In this document: positions 8,290 through 15,693 of the stretch, in pieces | Numbering within the stretch: position 1 is the stretch's first letter | How the letters are laid out: each line of letters starts with the position of its first letter | Assembly (NCBI GenBank): GCA_946638615.1 | Contig: CAMPBO010000005.1 | Coordinates: 1-32,479 of the forward strand | DNA from: an uncultured Candidatus Saccharibacteria bacterium | GTDB lineage: Bacteria; Patescibacteriota; Saccharimonadia; Saccharimonadales; Saccharimonadaceae | Direction of reading: 5' to 3' | DNA: 32,479 nucleotides | Translations under genes and position numbers: made by a program | The notes under the pieces: model-generated | What the model was told of the DNA's origin: nothing | The model's input: the letters and a program-made list of their open reading frames with translations, nothing else | Database searches by the model: none

Positions 8290-8375
8290 TGGCGGAAGGG
8301 ACAGGATTCGAACCTGCGAGACGTTAATCTGCTGGTTTTCAAGACCAGTGCCATCAACCACTCGGCCACCCTTCC
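8290..8375 (-). tRNA. tRNA-Ser (TGA)
   Basis: 86-nt class II tRNA with a long variable arm. Acceptor GGAAGGG/CCCTTCC, anticodon loop CTTGAAA, T-arm CAGGTTCGAATCCTG, discriminator G and encoded CCA. It reads UCA. It has its own extended -10 box at 8383-8391. Confidence 0.95.
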
Positions 8376-8382
8376 ATGCTTT

Positions 8383-8391
8383 ATTATATCA
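8383..8391 (-). promoter_or_regulatory. Extended -10 promoter of tRNA-Ser
   Basis: Minus-strand TGATATAAT ends 7 bases before the mature tRNA 5' base, directly after the terminator of the upstream 34-residue gene. Confidence 0.75.
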
Positions 8392-8393
8392 TA

Positions 8394-8422
8394 AAAAATA
8401 GACCCTTTAAAGGTCTATTTTT
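8394..8422 (-). terminator. Terminator overlapping the stop of the 34-residue gene
   Basis: Perfect 11-bp stem AAAAATAGACC/GGTCTATTTTT with a 7-base loop, followed on the minus strand by a T run. Its first two minus-strand bases are part of the stop codon. Confidence 0.85.
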
Positions 8423-8525
8423 AACGACCGTCTTTAAGACGTGGATGTTTGCGTTTATCGCTGTGTTTGTGGTTGTTGTTGCGATTTTGTTTACTGACCA
8501 CTTTTACTTTAAATTTTCTTGCCAT
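8421..8525 (-). CDS. Small basic protein, 34 residues, unknown
   Basis: An ORF of 35 codons encoding MARKFKVKVVSKQNRNNN and then HKHSDKRKHPRLKDGR. It is extremely basic and rich in Lys, Arg, Asn and His, as nucleic-acid-binding or small ribosome-associated proteins are; I do not recognise the family. Three things argue that it is real. An extended -10 TGCTATAAT sits exactly 6 bases before the ATG, as in other genes here. A perfect terminator overlaps the stop codon. The unit is a complete monocistronic gene between divergent pilB and tRNA-Ser. Cyclic GAT/CAC-type codons show no low-complexity artefact. A ribosomal or RNA-binding role is only a guess. Confidence 0.75.
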   Translation of the reverse strand: MARKFKVKVVSKQNRNNNHKHSDKRKHPRLKDGR

Positions 8526-8531
8526 ATCGTA

Positions 8532-8540
8532 ATTATAGCA
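8532..8540 (-). promoter_or_regulatory. Extended -10 promoter of the 34-residue gene
   Basis: Minus-strand TGCTATAAT with a 6-base gap to ATG 8525, indicating a leaderless transcript. Confidence 0.75.
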
Positions 8541-8567
8541 TATTCAGGCTGATACTAAAACTGTTTA

Positions 8568-8576
8568 TGCTATAAT
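8568..8576 (+). promoter_or_regulatory. Extended -10 promoter of the PilB-like gene
   Basis: TGCTATAAT with a 6-base gap to ATG 8583 and no Shine-Dalgarno sequence. It is divergent from the promoter at 8532-8540. Confidence 0.75.
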
Positions 8577-8582
8577 AAATGT

Positions 8583-10205
8583 ATGGACGAAAACGAAATT
8601 CAACTGAAAAGACGAGAGAACGAAGAGCAGGCGACTAGAGGTCGAGCACGAATTTTGGGATTGCCATATCTTGATACGCGTAGCTTTGAAAATGAAATAC
8701 CTTTAACGATGAATTTACTTGATGTAGCGCAAATGCATAGAGATTATATAATTCCTTTGCAAAAAGGTGGAGGCGAAGAACATTTTCAATTTATGGTGAC
8801 AAGTCAGACACCAAGAACCTTGATTGAAAAAATGCGTCGAGAATATAACGATGATGGTGAGCGGGTGGATTTTTTCTTGATTTCAAATTCAGCTTATAAA
8901 AGTTTTATGATTCGATATGATCCGCCACGTGAGGTGAAATATGATGACATTAAAATTGCGAGTGACGGTGATTCGGAGACGATAGCAAGTGTGTCTCAAA
9001 CTTTGGCGACGGTTTCAGTAGATAAAGTTTTTGATTTTTTGATTGATCAAGCAGATAAATTAGGGGCTTCGGATATCCATATTGAAAACTTACGAAATGA
9101 AATACGAATTCGAATGCGTGTGGATGGAATTCTACATCCAGTAGCGACAATTGATAAAGATAAATATAGAATTATTATGGGGGAATTATCATCTAGAGCA
9201 AATGTGTCAATCGCGACAGATAAGCCACAATCTGGACATATGCAAAAAGAAATTACGAAAGACGGAACAACTCATTTACTTAATATTCGTGTGGAAACAA
9301 TTCCAACTATGTATGGGCAAGATGCGGTGCTTCGACTCTTCAATTTTGATGAAACTCTGCTTAATTTGGATTTGCTGGGATTATCGAAAGTGGAACGAGC
9401 AGAAATTAACGAAGTGATTTCGCACCCAAGAGGACTAGTCTTGATGGTTGGCCCGACTGGTTCGGGAAAATCGACGACTTTGTATTCAATGCTGAATGCG
9501 TTAAACACTACTGATCGAAAAATTATTACTTTGGAAGACCCGATAGAATATGGTATTACTGGGATTTCACAGATACCAATAAATACAAGTAAGGGAGGAT
9601 CTTTTGCGGATGGACTTCGAAGTGTTCTGAGGCTGGATCCAGATGTAGTGATGGTAGGTGAGATTCGTGACGCAGACACCGCGAAAACTGCTATTCAAGC
9701 TTCGATAACTGGTCATTTGGTGTTATCGTCTTTCCATGCCAACTCCACTTCGGCGGCTTTTTCAAGAATGATTGATCTTATTGGCGTGAATCCGATTTTT
9801 GCGAGCTCGATTCGTTTAGTTGTCGCACAGCGATTGGTTAGAAAACTATCTGATTCCAAAAAACAAAGGTTGGCGACAGATTCAGAGATAAAATATATTC
9901 GCAAAGTACTAGAAGGTGTATCAGCAGAAATTTTATCAGATTTTGATTTGGAAAATCCTCTACTTTATGATCCTGTGATGACAGAAAATGAACCTTTTGG
10001 GTATAATGGTCGAATTGTAATTATGGAACAGCTAGTCGTGTCGGATGAGATACAAGCTTTTCTTCGTGGTGATATTGCAAATACCAATGCTAAAAAAATT
10101 GAGGAGATAGCCAAAAAGAATGGAATGTTAACGCTCGAACAAAAAGGAGTGCTTGCAGTGCTACGTGGAGAAACTACGCTTGAAGAAATCTCGAGAGTTA
10201 TTTGA
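8583..10205 (+). CDS. Type IV pilus / type II secretion assembly ATPase (PilB/GspE-like)
   Basis: 540-residue cytosolic hexameric ATPase that powers pilus extension. A divergent N-terminal domain (about 1-125) is followed by the N2 domain (KLGASDIHIENLRNEIRIRM, about 156-180). Then come Walker A GPTGSGKSTT (about 293-302), the Asp box TLEDPIEY, Walker B DVVMVGEIRD and the His box GHLVLSSFHAN. The tetracysteine zinc motif usual between the His box and the GYNGR segment is absent. Cysteines are lacking there, while FGYNGRIVIMEQ is kept. It ends in TGA. Substrates of the machine would be the pilins at 5384, 18361, 19152 and 20052; ComEC is nearby. No PilC or PilT is in the window. Confidence 0.95.
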   Translation: MDENEIQLKRRENEEQATRGRARILGLPYLDTRSFENEIPLTMNLLDVAQMHRDYIIPLQKGGGEEHFQFMVTSQTPRTLIEKMRREYNDDGERVDFFLISNSAYKSFMIRYDPPREVKYDDIKIASDGDSETIASVSQTLATVSVDKVFDFLIDQADKLGASDIHIENLRNEIRIRMRVDGILHPVATIDKDKYRIIMGELSSRANVSIATDKPQSGHMQKEITKDGTTHLLNIRVETIPTMYGQDAVLRLFNFDETLLNLDLLGLSKVERAEINEVISHPRGLVLMVGPTGSGKSTTLYSMLNALNTTDRKIITLEDPIEYGITGISQIPINTSKGGSFADGLRSVLRLDPDVVMVGEIRDADTAKTAIQASITGHLVLSSFHANSTSAAFSRMIDLIGVNPIFASSIRLVVAQRLVRKLSDSKKQRLATDSEIKYIRKVLEGVSAEILSDFDLENPLLYDPVMTENEPFGYNGRIVIMEQLVVSDEIQAFLRGDIANTNAKKIEEIAKKNGMLTLEQKGVLAVLRGETTLEEISRVI

Positions 10206-10230
10206 CTTTTACTGATAAGTGTGATATAAT
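10202..10230 (+). promoter_or_regulatory. Distal promoter upstream of the methyltransferase
   Basis: TTGACT, a 17-base spacer and TATAAT with an upstream TG. The -35 overlaps the stop of the PilB-like gene. It would give a leader of about 40 bases, so the gene has tandem promoters with the one at 10263. Confidence 0.6.
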
Positions 10231-10262
10231 TAAGAAATGGGTCTTTTTTAGTTTTGTTTGTA

Positions 10263-10271
10263 TGATATAAT
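10263..10271 (+). promoter_or_regulatory. Proximal extended -10 promoter of the methyltransferase
   Basis: TGATATAAT with a 6-base gap to ATG 10278, indicating a leaderless transcript. Confidence 0.75.
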
Positions 10272-10277
10272 ACGGAC

Positions 10278-11027
10278 ATGAGTGAAAAAGTTATTTCTGA
10301 CTACAACGGATACGATTATAAAAAAATTTTCTGGGAAGATGCGGATCGTGAGTATGAAGATCAGGCTGATCGCATGGCGATTCGAAAACTACTTCCAAAA
10401 AGAATGGCAAAATTTGCAGATATTGGCGGTGGCTATGGACGACTTGCGAACGAATATTTGAAACGGGCGCACAAAGTAATAATTTTTGATTATTCAAAAA
10501 CTGAACTTCAGCAAGCCAAAGAAGTGTATGGTGACAAAATCGAAACTCGAGCTGGAGATATTTATGATTTGCCGTTTAAAGATGACGAATTAGATGGTTT
10601 GATGATGATACGTGTGACGCATCATTTGAAAGACATGAAGAAAGCAATGGCTGAACTTTATCGGGTTTTGAAACCAGGTGGAGTAGCAGTAATTGAAGTC
10701 GCAAATAAAAGAACTTTACCTAAAATCGTAAGGTTCATGATTGGAAAATCAAAAGTAAATCCTTTCGATAAAAAAGTTGCAAACTATAAAGAAATATCAA
10801 AAGATGGTTTTTATAATTATCACCCGAAATATGTGGAGGAAATTTTTGAAAAAACTGGTTTTAAAACAGAAAAAGTTTTATCGGTGTCGAATTTTAGGAA
10901 TAAGGGTTTAAAGAAGATTTTTAAGACTAATAATTTAGTAAAAATGGAAGATAAGGCGCAGTCAATTTTGGCGCCAATTCGATTTGCCCCGTCAATTTAT
11001 TATAAGTTGAGAAAACCAGAAGAATAA
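10278..11027 (+). CDS. SAM-dependent class I methyltransferase
   Basis: 249 residues of the Methyltransf_11/UbiE-like type. Motif I FADIGGGYGRLA (about 45-56) binds SAM. IIFDYSK follows at the end of strand 2, then AGDIYDLPFKDDELDGL and the post-motif LYRVLKPGGVAVIEVANK (about 126-143). The C-terminal part with KEISKDGFYNYHPKYVEEIFEKTG forms the substrate side. The substrate cannot be told from sequence. The gene is monocistronic, with its own promoters and a strong hairpin 10 bases after the stop. Confidence 0.9.
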   Translation: MSEKVISDYNGYDYKKIFWEDADREYEDQADRMAIRKLLPKRMAKFADIGGGYGRLANEYLKRAHKVIIFDYSKTELQQAKEVYGDKIETRAGDIYDLPFKDDELDGLMMIRVTHHLKDMKKAMAELYRVLKPGGVAVIEVANKRTLPKIVRFMIGKSKVNPFDKKVANYKEISKDGFYNYHPKYVEEIFEKTGFKTEKVLSVSNFRNKGLKKIFKTNNLVKMEDKAQSILAPIRFAPSIYYKLRKPEE

Positions 11028-11036
11028 GGTATAATA

Positions 11037-11064
11037 TAGAAACGGCAAGAGATTGCCGTTTCTA
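11037..11064 (+). terminator. Terminator-like hairpin after the methyltransferase
   Basis: Perfect 12-bp stem TAGAAACGGCAA/TTGCCGTTTCTA with loop GAGA, and only a weak U run. A TATAAT box at 11030-11035 lies just before it, so a short RNA beginning at the hairpin is also possible. Confidence 0.6.
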
Positions 11065-11086
11065 GAGTTAGATAATTCTAGTAGTT

Positions 11087-11161
11087 GGGCTCGTCGTTCA
11101 ACGGATAGGACATATCCCCTCTAAGGATACAATGCTGGTTCGATTCCAGCCGGGCCTACCA
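11087..11161 (+). tRNA. tRNA-Arg (TCT)
   Basis: 75-nt cloverleaf with acceptor GGGCTCG/CGGGCCT, anticodon stem TATCC/GGATA, loop CCTCTAA, T-arm GCTGGTTCGATTCCAGC and encoded CCA. It reads AGA. A GATAAT box lies 10 bases upstream. Confidence 0.95.
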
Positions 11162-11175
11162 ATTTATTAATTTAT

Positions 11176-11252
11176 GCACCCGTAGCTCAGCGGATTAGAG
11201 CGTCTGTCTTCGGAACAGAAGGTCGTGGGTTCGAACCCCTCCGGGTGTACCA
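11176..11252 (+). tRNA. tRNA-Arg (TCG)
   Basis: 77-nt cloverleaf with acceptor GCACCCG/CGGGTGT, anticodon stem TCTGT/ACAGA, loop CTTCGGA and encoded CCA. It reads CGA with an unmodified or modified U34. Together with the TCT and CCG species, three arginine acceptors lie within 5.3 kb. Confidence 0.95.
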
Positions 11253-11284
11253 TATATATATATTATGTGGTATATAATAGAAAT

Positions 11285-12004
11285 ATGAATATTGTTGAAG
11301 TTAAAAATTTTAAAATGCGGTTTGGGGATAAAACCGTGATTTCTGATCTTTCTTTTGAAGTGAAGAAGGGGGAAATATTTGGACTTCTTGGGTCAAATGG
11401 CTCAGGAAAAACTACTACGGTTAGAGCGTTGCTCGGTTTTTATGCTCCAACAGCAGGTGAACTTTTGATCAATGGGAAAAAATATGATCCCGAAAATTCC
11501 AAAATGGTCGTAGGATATTTGCCTGAAGAACGAGGACTCTATCGTAAAGAAAATGTAATTGATACGATGACTTATTTTGGTGAACTTAAAGGTGTAAAAA
11601 ATCCACATGAATGGAGCATGAAGTATTTGGAAAGAGTGGGTTTAGCTGATAAGTTCAATGAAAAAGTTGAAAAATTATCAGGTGGGCAGCAACAAAAGAT
11701 TCAACTTGGAATTACTATCATGGGAAACCCAAAGCTCTTAATATTAGATGAGCCAACAAAAGGATTTGACCCAATGAACCGAAGACTTTTGATGGAAATA
11801 ATCGAAGAATTACACGAAAAGGGTGCAGCAATTATTATGATTACACATTATATGGATGAAGTAGAAAAATTGTGTGACCGAGCTTTACTACTAAAAGATG
11901 GTGTGGCGAGGGCTTATGGTGAGATTTTGGAAATTAAAAAACAATTTGGAGGTAAAAGCCTTGACCAAATATTTGTAGATATTTATGGAGGCGAAGATGA
12001 ATAA
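11285..12004 (+). CDS. ABC transporter ATP-binding protein (NatA-like)
   Basis: 239 residues from the chosen start. Walker A GSNGSGKTTT (about 38-47), a Q-loop-like region near VGYLPEERGLYRKENV, signature LSGGQQQKIQLG, Walker B LLILDEPTKGFDP, and H-loop IMITHYMDE. The GLYRKENV and GFDP patterns fit the NatA/ABC-2 exporter branch. An earlier in-frame ATG at 11225 falls inside tRNA-Arg and is rejected. The TATAAT box at 11273-11278 lies 6 bases before ATG 11285. The stop overlaps the start of the permease gene, so the two form one operon. The exported substrate is unknown. Confidence 0.95.
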   Translation: MNIVEVKNFKMRFGDKTVISDLSFEVKKGEIFGLLGSNGSGKTTTVRALLGFYAPTAGELLINGKKYDPENSKMVVGYLPEERGLYRKENVIDTMTYFGELKGVKNPHEWSMKYLERVGLADKFNEKVEKLSGGQQQKIQLGITIMGNPKLLILDEPTKGFDPMNRRLLMEIIEELHEKGAAIIMITHYMDEVEKLCDRALLLKDGVARAYGEILEIKKQFGGKSLDQIFVDIYGGEDE

Positions 12005-13190
12005 ACATATTCTAAGAGTTGCAAAGTTTGAAATTATAAGGCAACTTAAAAAGCCAGCTTTTTGGGCGGCTACGTTACTTATCCCAGCTTTTATTGGTGG
12101 GATATATTTTATTAGTTTTGTTTCTTCACGAAATATAGAAACGAGCCCGACTTTGGATGAAAATACTAAAGTTGCCATTACGGATGATGCTGGGATTTTA
12201 TCAGCAGAAGCGCCTTTCGTAATAAATGGCGATAAAGAATATGGTAAAGAGTTGGTAAAAAATGGCGAAGTCGATTTGTACTATTATATTCCACAGGATT
12301 TTTTAGAAAATAAGAAAATAGAATTTTATCATGTTTCCGAAGGATTGGAAATTTTTAATAATGATGGAAATATCATAAAAGGATTATTACTCCAAGACGT
12401 AACGAAGCGAGTGAATGAGGCAGATGTATTGGTTTTGACTGGAAGATATGAAATTGTCGATAATAAATTAATGCAAAATGGACAGGATGCAAATGCGTTA
12501 GGTAAAGCTATTATTCCGCTTTTTATTGGTGTGATATTTTTCATGTTTATTGCTCTTTGTGGGAATAGATTCTTAATGACGGTGGTAGAAGAAAAAGAGA
12601 ATCGAATATCTGAACTCATTTTAACCTCTATATCTTCGAAACATTTAATTGTGGGTAAGATAATAGCAATGCTTGCACTTGGGTTAGTGCAAATTTTGGC
12701 TTTAGTAATACCTGTTTTGATATTAGTGTTTATGAATAATGAAAATCAAATGATCAATTCGATCATGTCGATGATTGAAATTGACCCAGTTTCGATTATT
12801 TTAAGTTTATTGTTATTTGTAGCGGCAGCAGTATTTTATGCAGGTACCTGTACTTTTGTGGGATCTTTGGTGTCGACTGCAAGAGATGCCTCTTCTTTTA
12901 TAGGGCCAGTAATTATTATGATGGTGTTTCCACTTTATTTTATGCAAATGTTTATGATGACAGAACCGACACTGATTGTACAATTTTTGACCTATTTCCC
13001 GTTTTCGGCGCCTGTTGCGTTGATGCTTAGAAATGGGTTTGGTACAATTACAACACCAGAATTTTTGCTAGGAATTGCGGTGGTGACGATTTCGGCAGTG
13101 ATTATGATTAAATTAGCTGTAAATTCTTTCCAAAAAAATGCAATAAACTTTGAAATGGTAAAATTAAAGTTTTTAAAAAGAAGAAAATAA
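11997..13190 (+). CDS. ABC-2 type permease (NatB-like)
   Basis: 397 residues. One N-terminal transmembrane helix (about 21-42) is followed by a large external domain of about 130 residues. At least five C-terminal helices follow, with the conserved EEKENRISELILTSISSKHL segment after the second helix. This is the NatB/ABC-2 layout and it pairs with the ATPase encoded just upstream. The ATG at 11997 is preferred to 11985 because GGAGG stands 5 bases before it; it overlaps the 3' end of the ATPase gene by 8 bases. The lysine-rich C-terminus is cytosolic. The role may be export of a peptide, ion or drug and is not determined here. Confidence 0.92.
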   Translation: MNKHILRVAKFEIIRQLKKPAFWAATLLIPAFIGGIYFISFVSSRNIETSPTLDENTKVAITDDAGILSAEAPFVINGDKEYGKELVKNGEVDLYYYIPQDFLENKKIEFYHVSEGLEIFNNDGNIIKGLLLQDVTKRVNEADVLVLTGRYEIVDNKLMQNGQDANALGKAIIPLFIGVIFFMFIALCGNRFLMTVVEEKENRISELILTSISSKHLIVGKIIAMLALGLVQILALVIPVLILVFMNNENQMINSIMSMIEIDPVSIILSLLLFVAAAVFYAGTCTFVGSLVSTARDASSFIGPVIIMMVFPLYFMQMFMMTEPTLIVQFLTYFPFSAPVALMLRNGFGTITTPEFLLGIAVVTISAVIMIKLAVNSFQKNAINFEMVKLKFLKRRK

Positions 13191-13193
13191 TAT

Positions 13194-13234
13194 CATACAA
13201 AAATACGCTTCTTAAAAAAGCGTATTTTTGTATG
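13194..13234. terminator. Bidirectional terminator between the ABC operon and aspS
   Basis: Perfect 17-bp stem CATACAAAAATACGCTT/AAGCGTATTTTTGTATG with a 7-base loop. Long A and T runs in the arms serve both convergent genes. Confidence 0.85.
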
Positions 13235-13267
13235 GGCAAGTTAATTTAAATAAATTTGAGAATTTGA

Positions 13268-15067
13268 TTAGTCTTCTTCGGGAATGATAGCAAGGTGAGA
13301 TTCGTCAAGCTGAGCCTGATCGATTTCTGAAGGAGAGTTCATCATGAGGTCAACGCCAGAACCGTTTTTGGGAAAAGCAACGATATCGCGAATATTATCG
13401 GTGTTTTCAAGGACCATAAAAATACGATCGAGACCCGGAGCACAACCTGCATGAGGTGGGGCACCAAACTTGAAAGCATTAAGCATGCCACCAAAACGAG
13501 ACTCGACATATTCGTTGTTGTATCCCAGGATATTGAAAACTTTATACATTATTTCAGGATTGTAATTGCGGACTGCGCCAGAACAAACTTCGTATCCATT
13601 CATGACCATATCGTACTGATCGGCCCTAATGGCAAGCTTATCTTCGTCGGTCTTAGCTTCTTCGAGAGCCTTGAGACCACCTTTTGGCATTGAAAATGGA
13701 TTGTGACCAAAATCTAGTTTGTGGTTTTTGTCATCCCATTCGTAAAACGGAAAATCAATCACCCAACAATAAGCAACTTCGTCAGGATTTTTGAGACCGA
13801 AATGATCAGCAAAGGCGATACGGAGTTGCCCCAAAACTTTATTGACTTTTGCGGTATCATCGGCTCCGAAGAATACTGCGTCGCCGACTTTGGCGTTAGT
13901 CAATTTAGCTACTCCTGATATTTCGGATTCGGTCATAAACTTAAGAATAGGAGATTTGGCACCTTCTTCTGTGTATAATATATAAGCAAGGCCACCAGCG
14001 CCTTCTTTTTTGGCACGTTCAGTGAATTCGTCGATTTCACGACGAGTAAGAGAAGCGCCACCTTTAACACAAATAGCTTTGACGCAAGAAGTTTTGAAAA
14101 CTTTGAAATCTGTGTTTTTGAAAATTTCAGTAAGATCGATAAGCTCCATGCCATAACGGAGATCGGGTTTATCTACGCCATAAGTATTTATCGCAAAATC
14201 AAAAGGTAAACGAGGAACCTTTGATCCTTCGGTTAAATATTGTTTGGCGGGTTCGGAATTTAAAACAAGTTTCTTGTGGCCAAAGTCAGTTGCAAGTGAT
14301 AGATAAAGTGGTTCAATGGTCTTGCGAATAATTTCACCATCATTAACAAAAGACATTTCCATATCAAGTTGATAAAAATCACCATATAAGCGATCGGCGC
14401 GAGGATCTTCATCGCGGAAACAAGGTGCGATTTGGAAATATCGGTTGACTCCACCAACCATGAGGAGCTGTTTGAATTGTTGTGGGGCTTGAGGAAGAGC
14501 ATAAAACTTGCCTGGATGTAGTCTGGATGGAACAAGAAAATCACGAGCTCCTTCAGGAGAAGAGTTAGCAAGTATTGGTGTGGTAATTTCGATAAAATCG
14601 TGATTGTACATAAATTCACGTATAAAACGATAATATTCGGAACGACGTTTTAAGATTTTTTGCATAGAAGGACGACGCAAATCGAGATAACGATATTTAA
14701 GACGCATTTCTTCGGAAGATTTTTCGCCGTCATCATGAGTGTTAACTGGGAGTGGCTCAGATTTGTTGAGTAAAATAAGACTGTCCACTACAAGCTCGAT
14801 TTTACCAGTCTCAATATTTGGGTTAATTAAACTTGGCTCACGTTCGCGTAATTTGCCAGTAGCCTTTAAAACAAATTCATCGCGGACGGTTTCAGCAAGA
14901 GCAAAGGAATCTTTGGTTTCGGGAGTAATAACAAGTTGTAAAATACCCGTATGGTCACGAAGATCGATAAAAATCAAACCACCATGATCACGACGGGAAT
15001 TGACCCAACCTTCGACCGTAATGGTTTTACCTAAAAAATTTGACGATTCATTTGCTAAAATTCTCAT
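13268..15067 (-). CDS. aspS: Aspartyl-tRNA synthetase
   Basis: 599-residue class IIb synthetase of the bacterial type. The N-terminal OB fold binds the anticodon (VEGWVNSRRDHGGLIFIDLR). Motif 2 is FRDEDPRADRLYGDFYQLD, and the bacterial GAD insertion domain lies about 290-400. Motif 3 is GCAPGLDRIFMVL. Motif 2 shows a YG pair where many bacterial enzymes read RQPEFTQID. Whether it also charges tRNA-Asn (non-discriminating) cannot be decided here and depends on asnS and gatCAB elsewhere. A TGGTATAAT box stands 7 bases before the ATG, so the mRNA is likely leaderless. The CBS-domain gene ends 25 bases further, in the same direction. Confidence 0.98.
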   Translation of the reverse strand: MRILANESSNFLGKTITVEGWVNSRRDHGGLIFIDLRDHTGILQLVITPETKDSFALAETVRDEFVLKATGKLREREPSLINPNIETGKIELVVDSLILLNKSEPLPVNTHDDGEKSSEEMRLKYRYLDLRRPSMQKILKRRSEYYRFIREFMYNHDFIEITTPILANSSPEGARDFLVPSRLHPGKFYALPQAPQQFKQLLMVGGVNRYFQIAPCFRDEDPRADRLYGDFYQLDMEMSFVNDGEIIRKTIEPLYLSLATDFGHKKLVLNSEPAKQYLTEGSKVPRLPFDFAINTYGVDKPDLRYGMELIDLTEIFKNTDFKVFKTSCVKAICVKGGASLTRREIDEFTERAKKEGAGGLAYILYTEEGAKSPILKFMTESEISGVAKLTNAKVGDAVFFGADDTAKVNKVLGQLRIAFADHFGLKNPDEVAYCWVIDFPFYEWDDKNHKLDFGHNPFSMPKGGLKALEEAKTDEDKLAIRADQYDMVMNGYEVCSGAVRNYNPEIMYKVFNILGYNNEYVESRFGGMLNAFKFGAPPHAGCAPGLDRIFMVLENTDNIRDIVAFPKNGSGVDLMMNSPSEIDQAQLDESHLAIIPEED

Positions 15068-15074
15068 ATCTGTT

Positions 15075-15083
15075 ATTATACCA
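15075..15083 (-). promoter_or_regulatory. Extended -10 promoter of aspS
   Basis: Minus-strand TGGTATAAT with a 7-base gap to ATG 15067. Confidence 0.7.
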
Positions 15084-15092
15084 CTTTTTTAT

Positions 15093-15662
15093 TTAATTTA
15101 ATAGATAATCTAGCAGAGTCTGAATAGTGAAACATCCAACGGTGTCGTTGTGAGAATCTTTGACGAGAAAATAATAACTTTGATTACGTTCGATTTCTTC
15201 AATGGCAAAATTTAATGAGTCGGTAGTGTGAAGATAGTGAACGGTCTTGTCCATGTATTTTTCAGCACGATCAGTCTTTTTGATTTCGAGAGTATTTAGA
15301 GCTTCGGTATGAATAATGCCAACAACTTTATTATAATTATCAACAACTGGAAAGTTAGTAAAACCAGATTTATAGAGTCGATCGAGTATAAGTGGACCGA
15401 GAATTTCTTTGCTATTTACAAAAATAAGGTCTTTTTGGGGGATCATAATATCTTTAACCGTTCGTTCGTCAAAACTCATGATAGAAGCAATACGGTTGCG
15501 ATCTTTAATACTTAGAATATCTTTAGGTGTACGACGAAGGACGTCGATAAATTCTTTTAGAGATTTTGGAGTGTATTTAGGCGTAGGGGTTTTGGCTGGG
15601 CGGTATTTTTCAAGCTTGGGGTCGATAAATTTAACGATTTTTCTAATCAAACTTTCGAACAT
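15093..15662 (-). CDS. CBS-domain protein, CorC/HlyC-related
   Basis: 189 residues. A basic N-terminal segment (about 1-50) has no transmembrane helix. Residues about 60-85 (NRIASIMSFDERTVKDIMIP) are the hallmark of the CorC/HlyC family just before its tandem CBS domains. Two CBS motifs follow (about 70-130 and 130-189), with FPVVDNYNKVVGIIH in the first. The usual DUF21 membrane region and C-terminal CorC_HlyC domain are missing, so this is a soluble regulatory-module version that may bind adenosine nucleotides. The ATG at 15662 is chosen over 15695 because the promoter lies between them. It shares a 31-bp divergent promoter region with the DsbA-like gene. Confidence 0.85.
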   Translation of the reverse strand: MFESLIRKIVKFIDPKLEKYRPAKTPTPKYTPKSLKEFIDVLRRTPKDILSIKDRNRIASIMSFDERTVKDIMIPQKDLIFVNSKEILGPLILDRLYKSGFTNFPVVDNYNKVVGIIHTEALNTLEIKKTDRAEKYMDKTVHYLHTTDSLNFAIEEIERNQSYYFLVKDSHNDTVGCFTIQTLLDYLLN

Positions 15663-15680
15663 GATATAATTATTATAGCA
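15662..15680. promoter_or_regulatory. Overlapping divergent -10 boxes
   Basis: Plus-strand TGATATAAT (15662-15670) serves the DsbA-like gene. Minus-strand TGCTATAAT (15672-15680) serves the CBS gene with a 9-base gap. The TG of the plus box begins in the complement of the CBS start codon. Confidence 0.75.
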
Positions 15681-15693
15681 TAAAGGAGTTATC

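Noticed and set aside
8061-8369. 102-codon minus-strand frame after yebC
   Set aside because: It spans tRNA-Ser, its 3'-end copies and terminators; the repeated SCPFRQ string is translated tRNA sequence.
11985-11996. Four-residue longer start for the ABC permease
   Set aside because: GGAGG is correctly spaced only for ATG 11997; it would fall inside the longer coding region.
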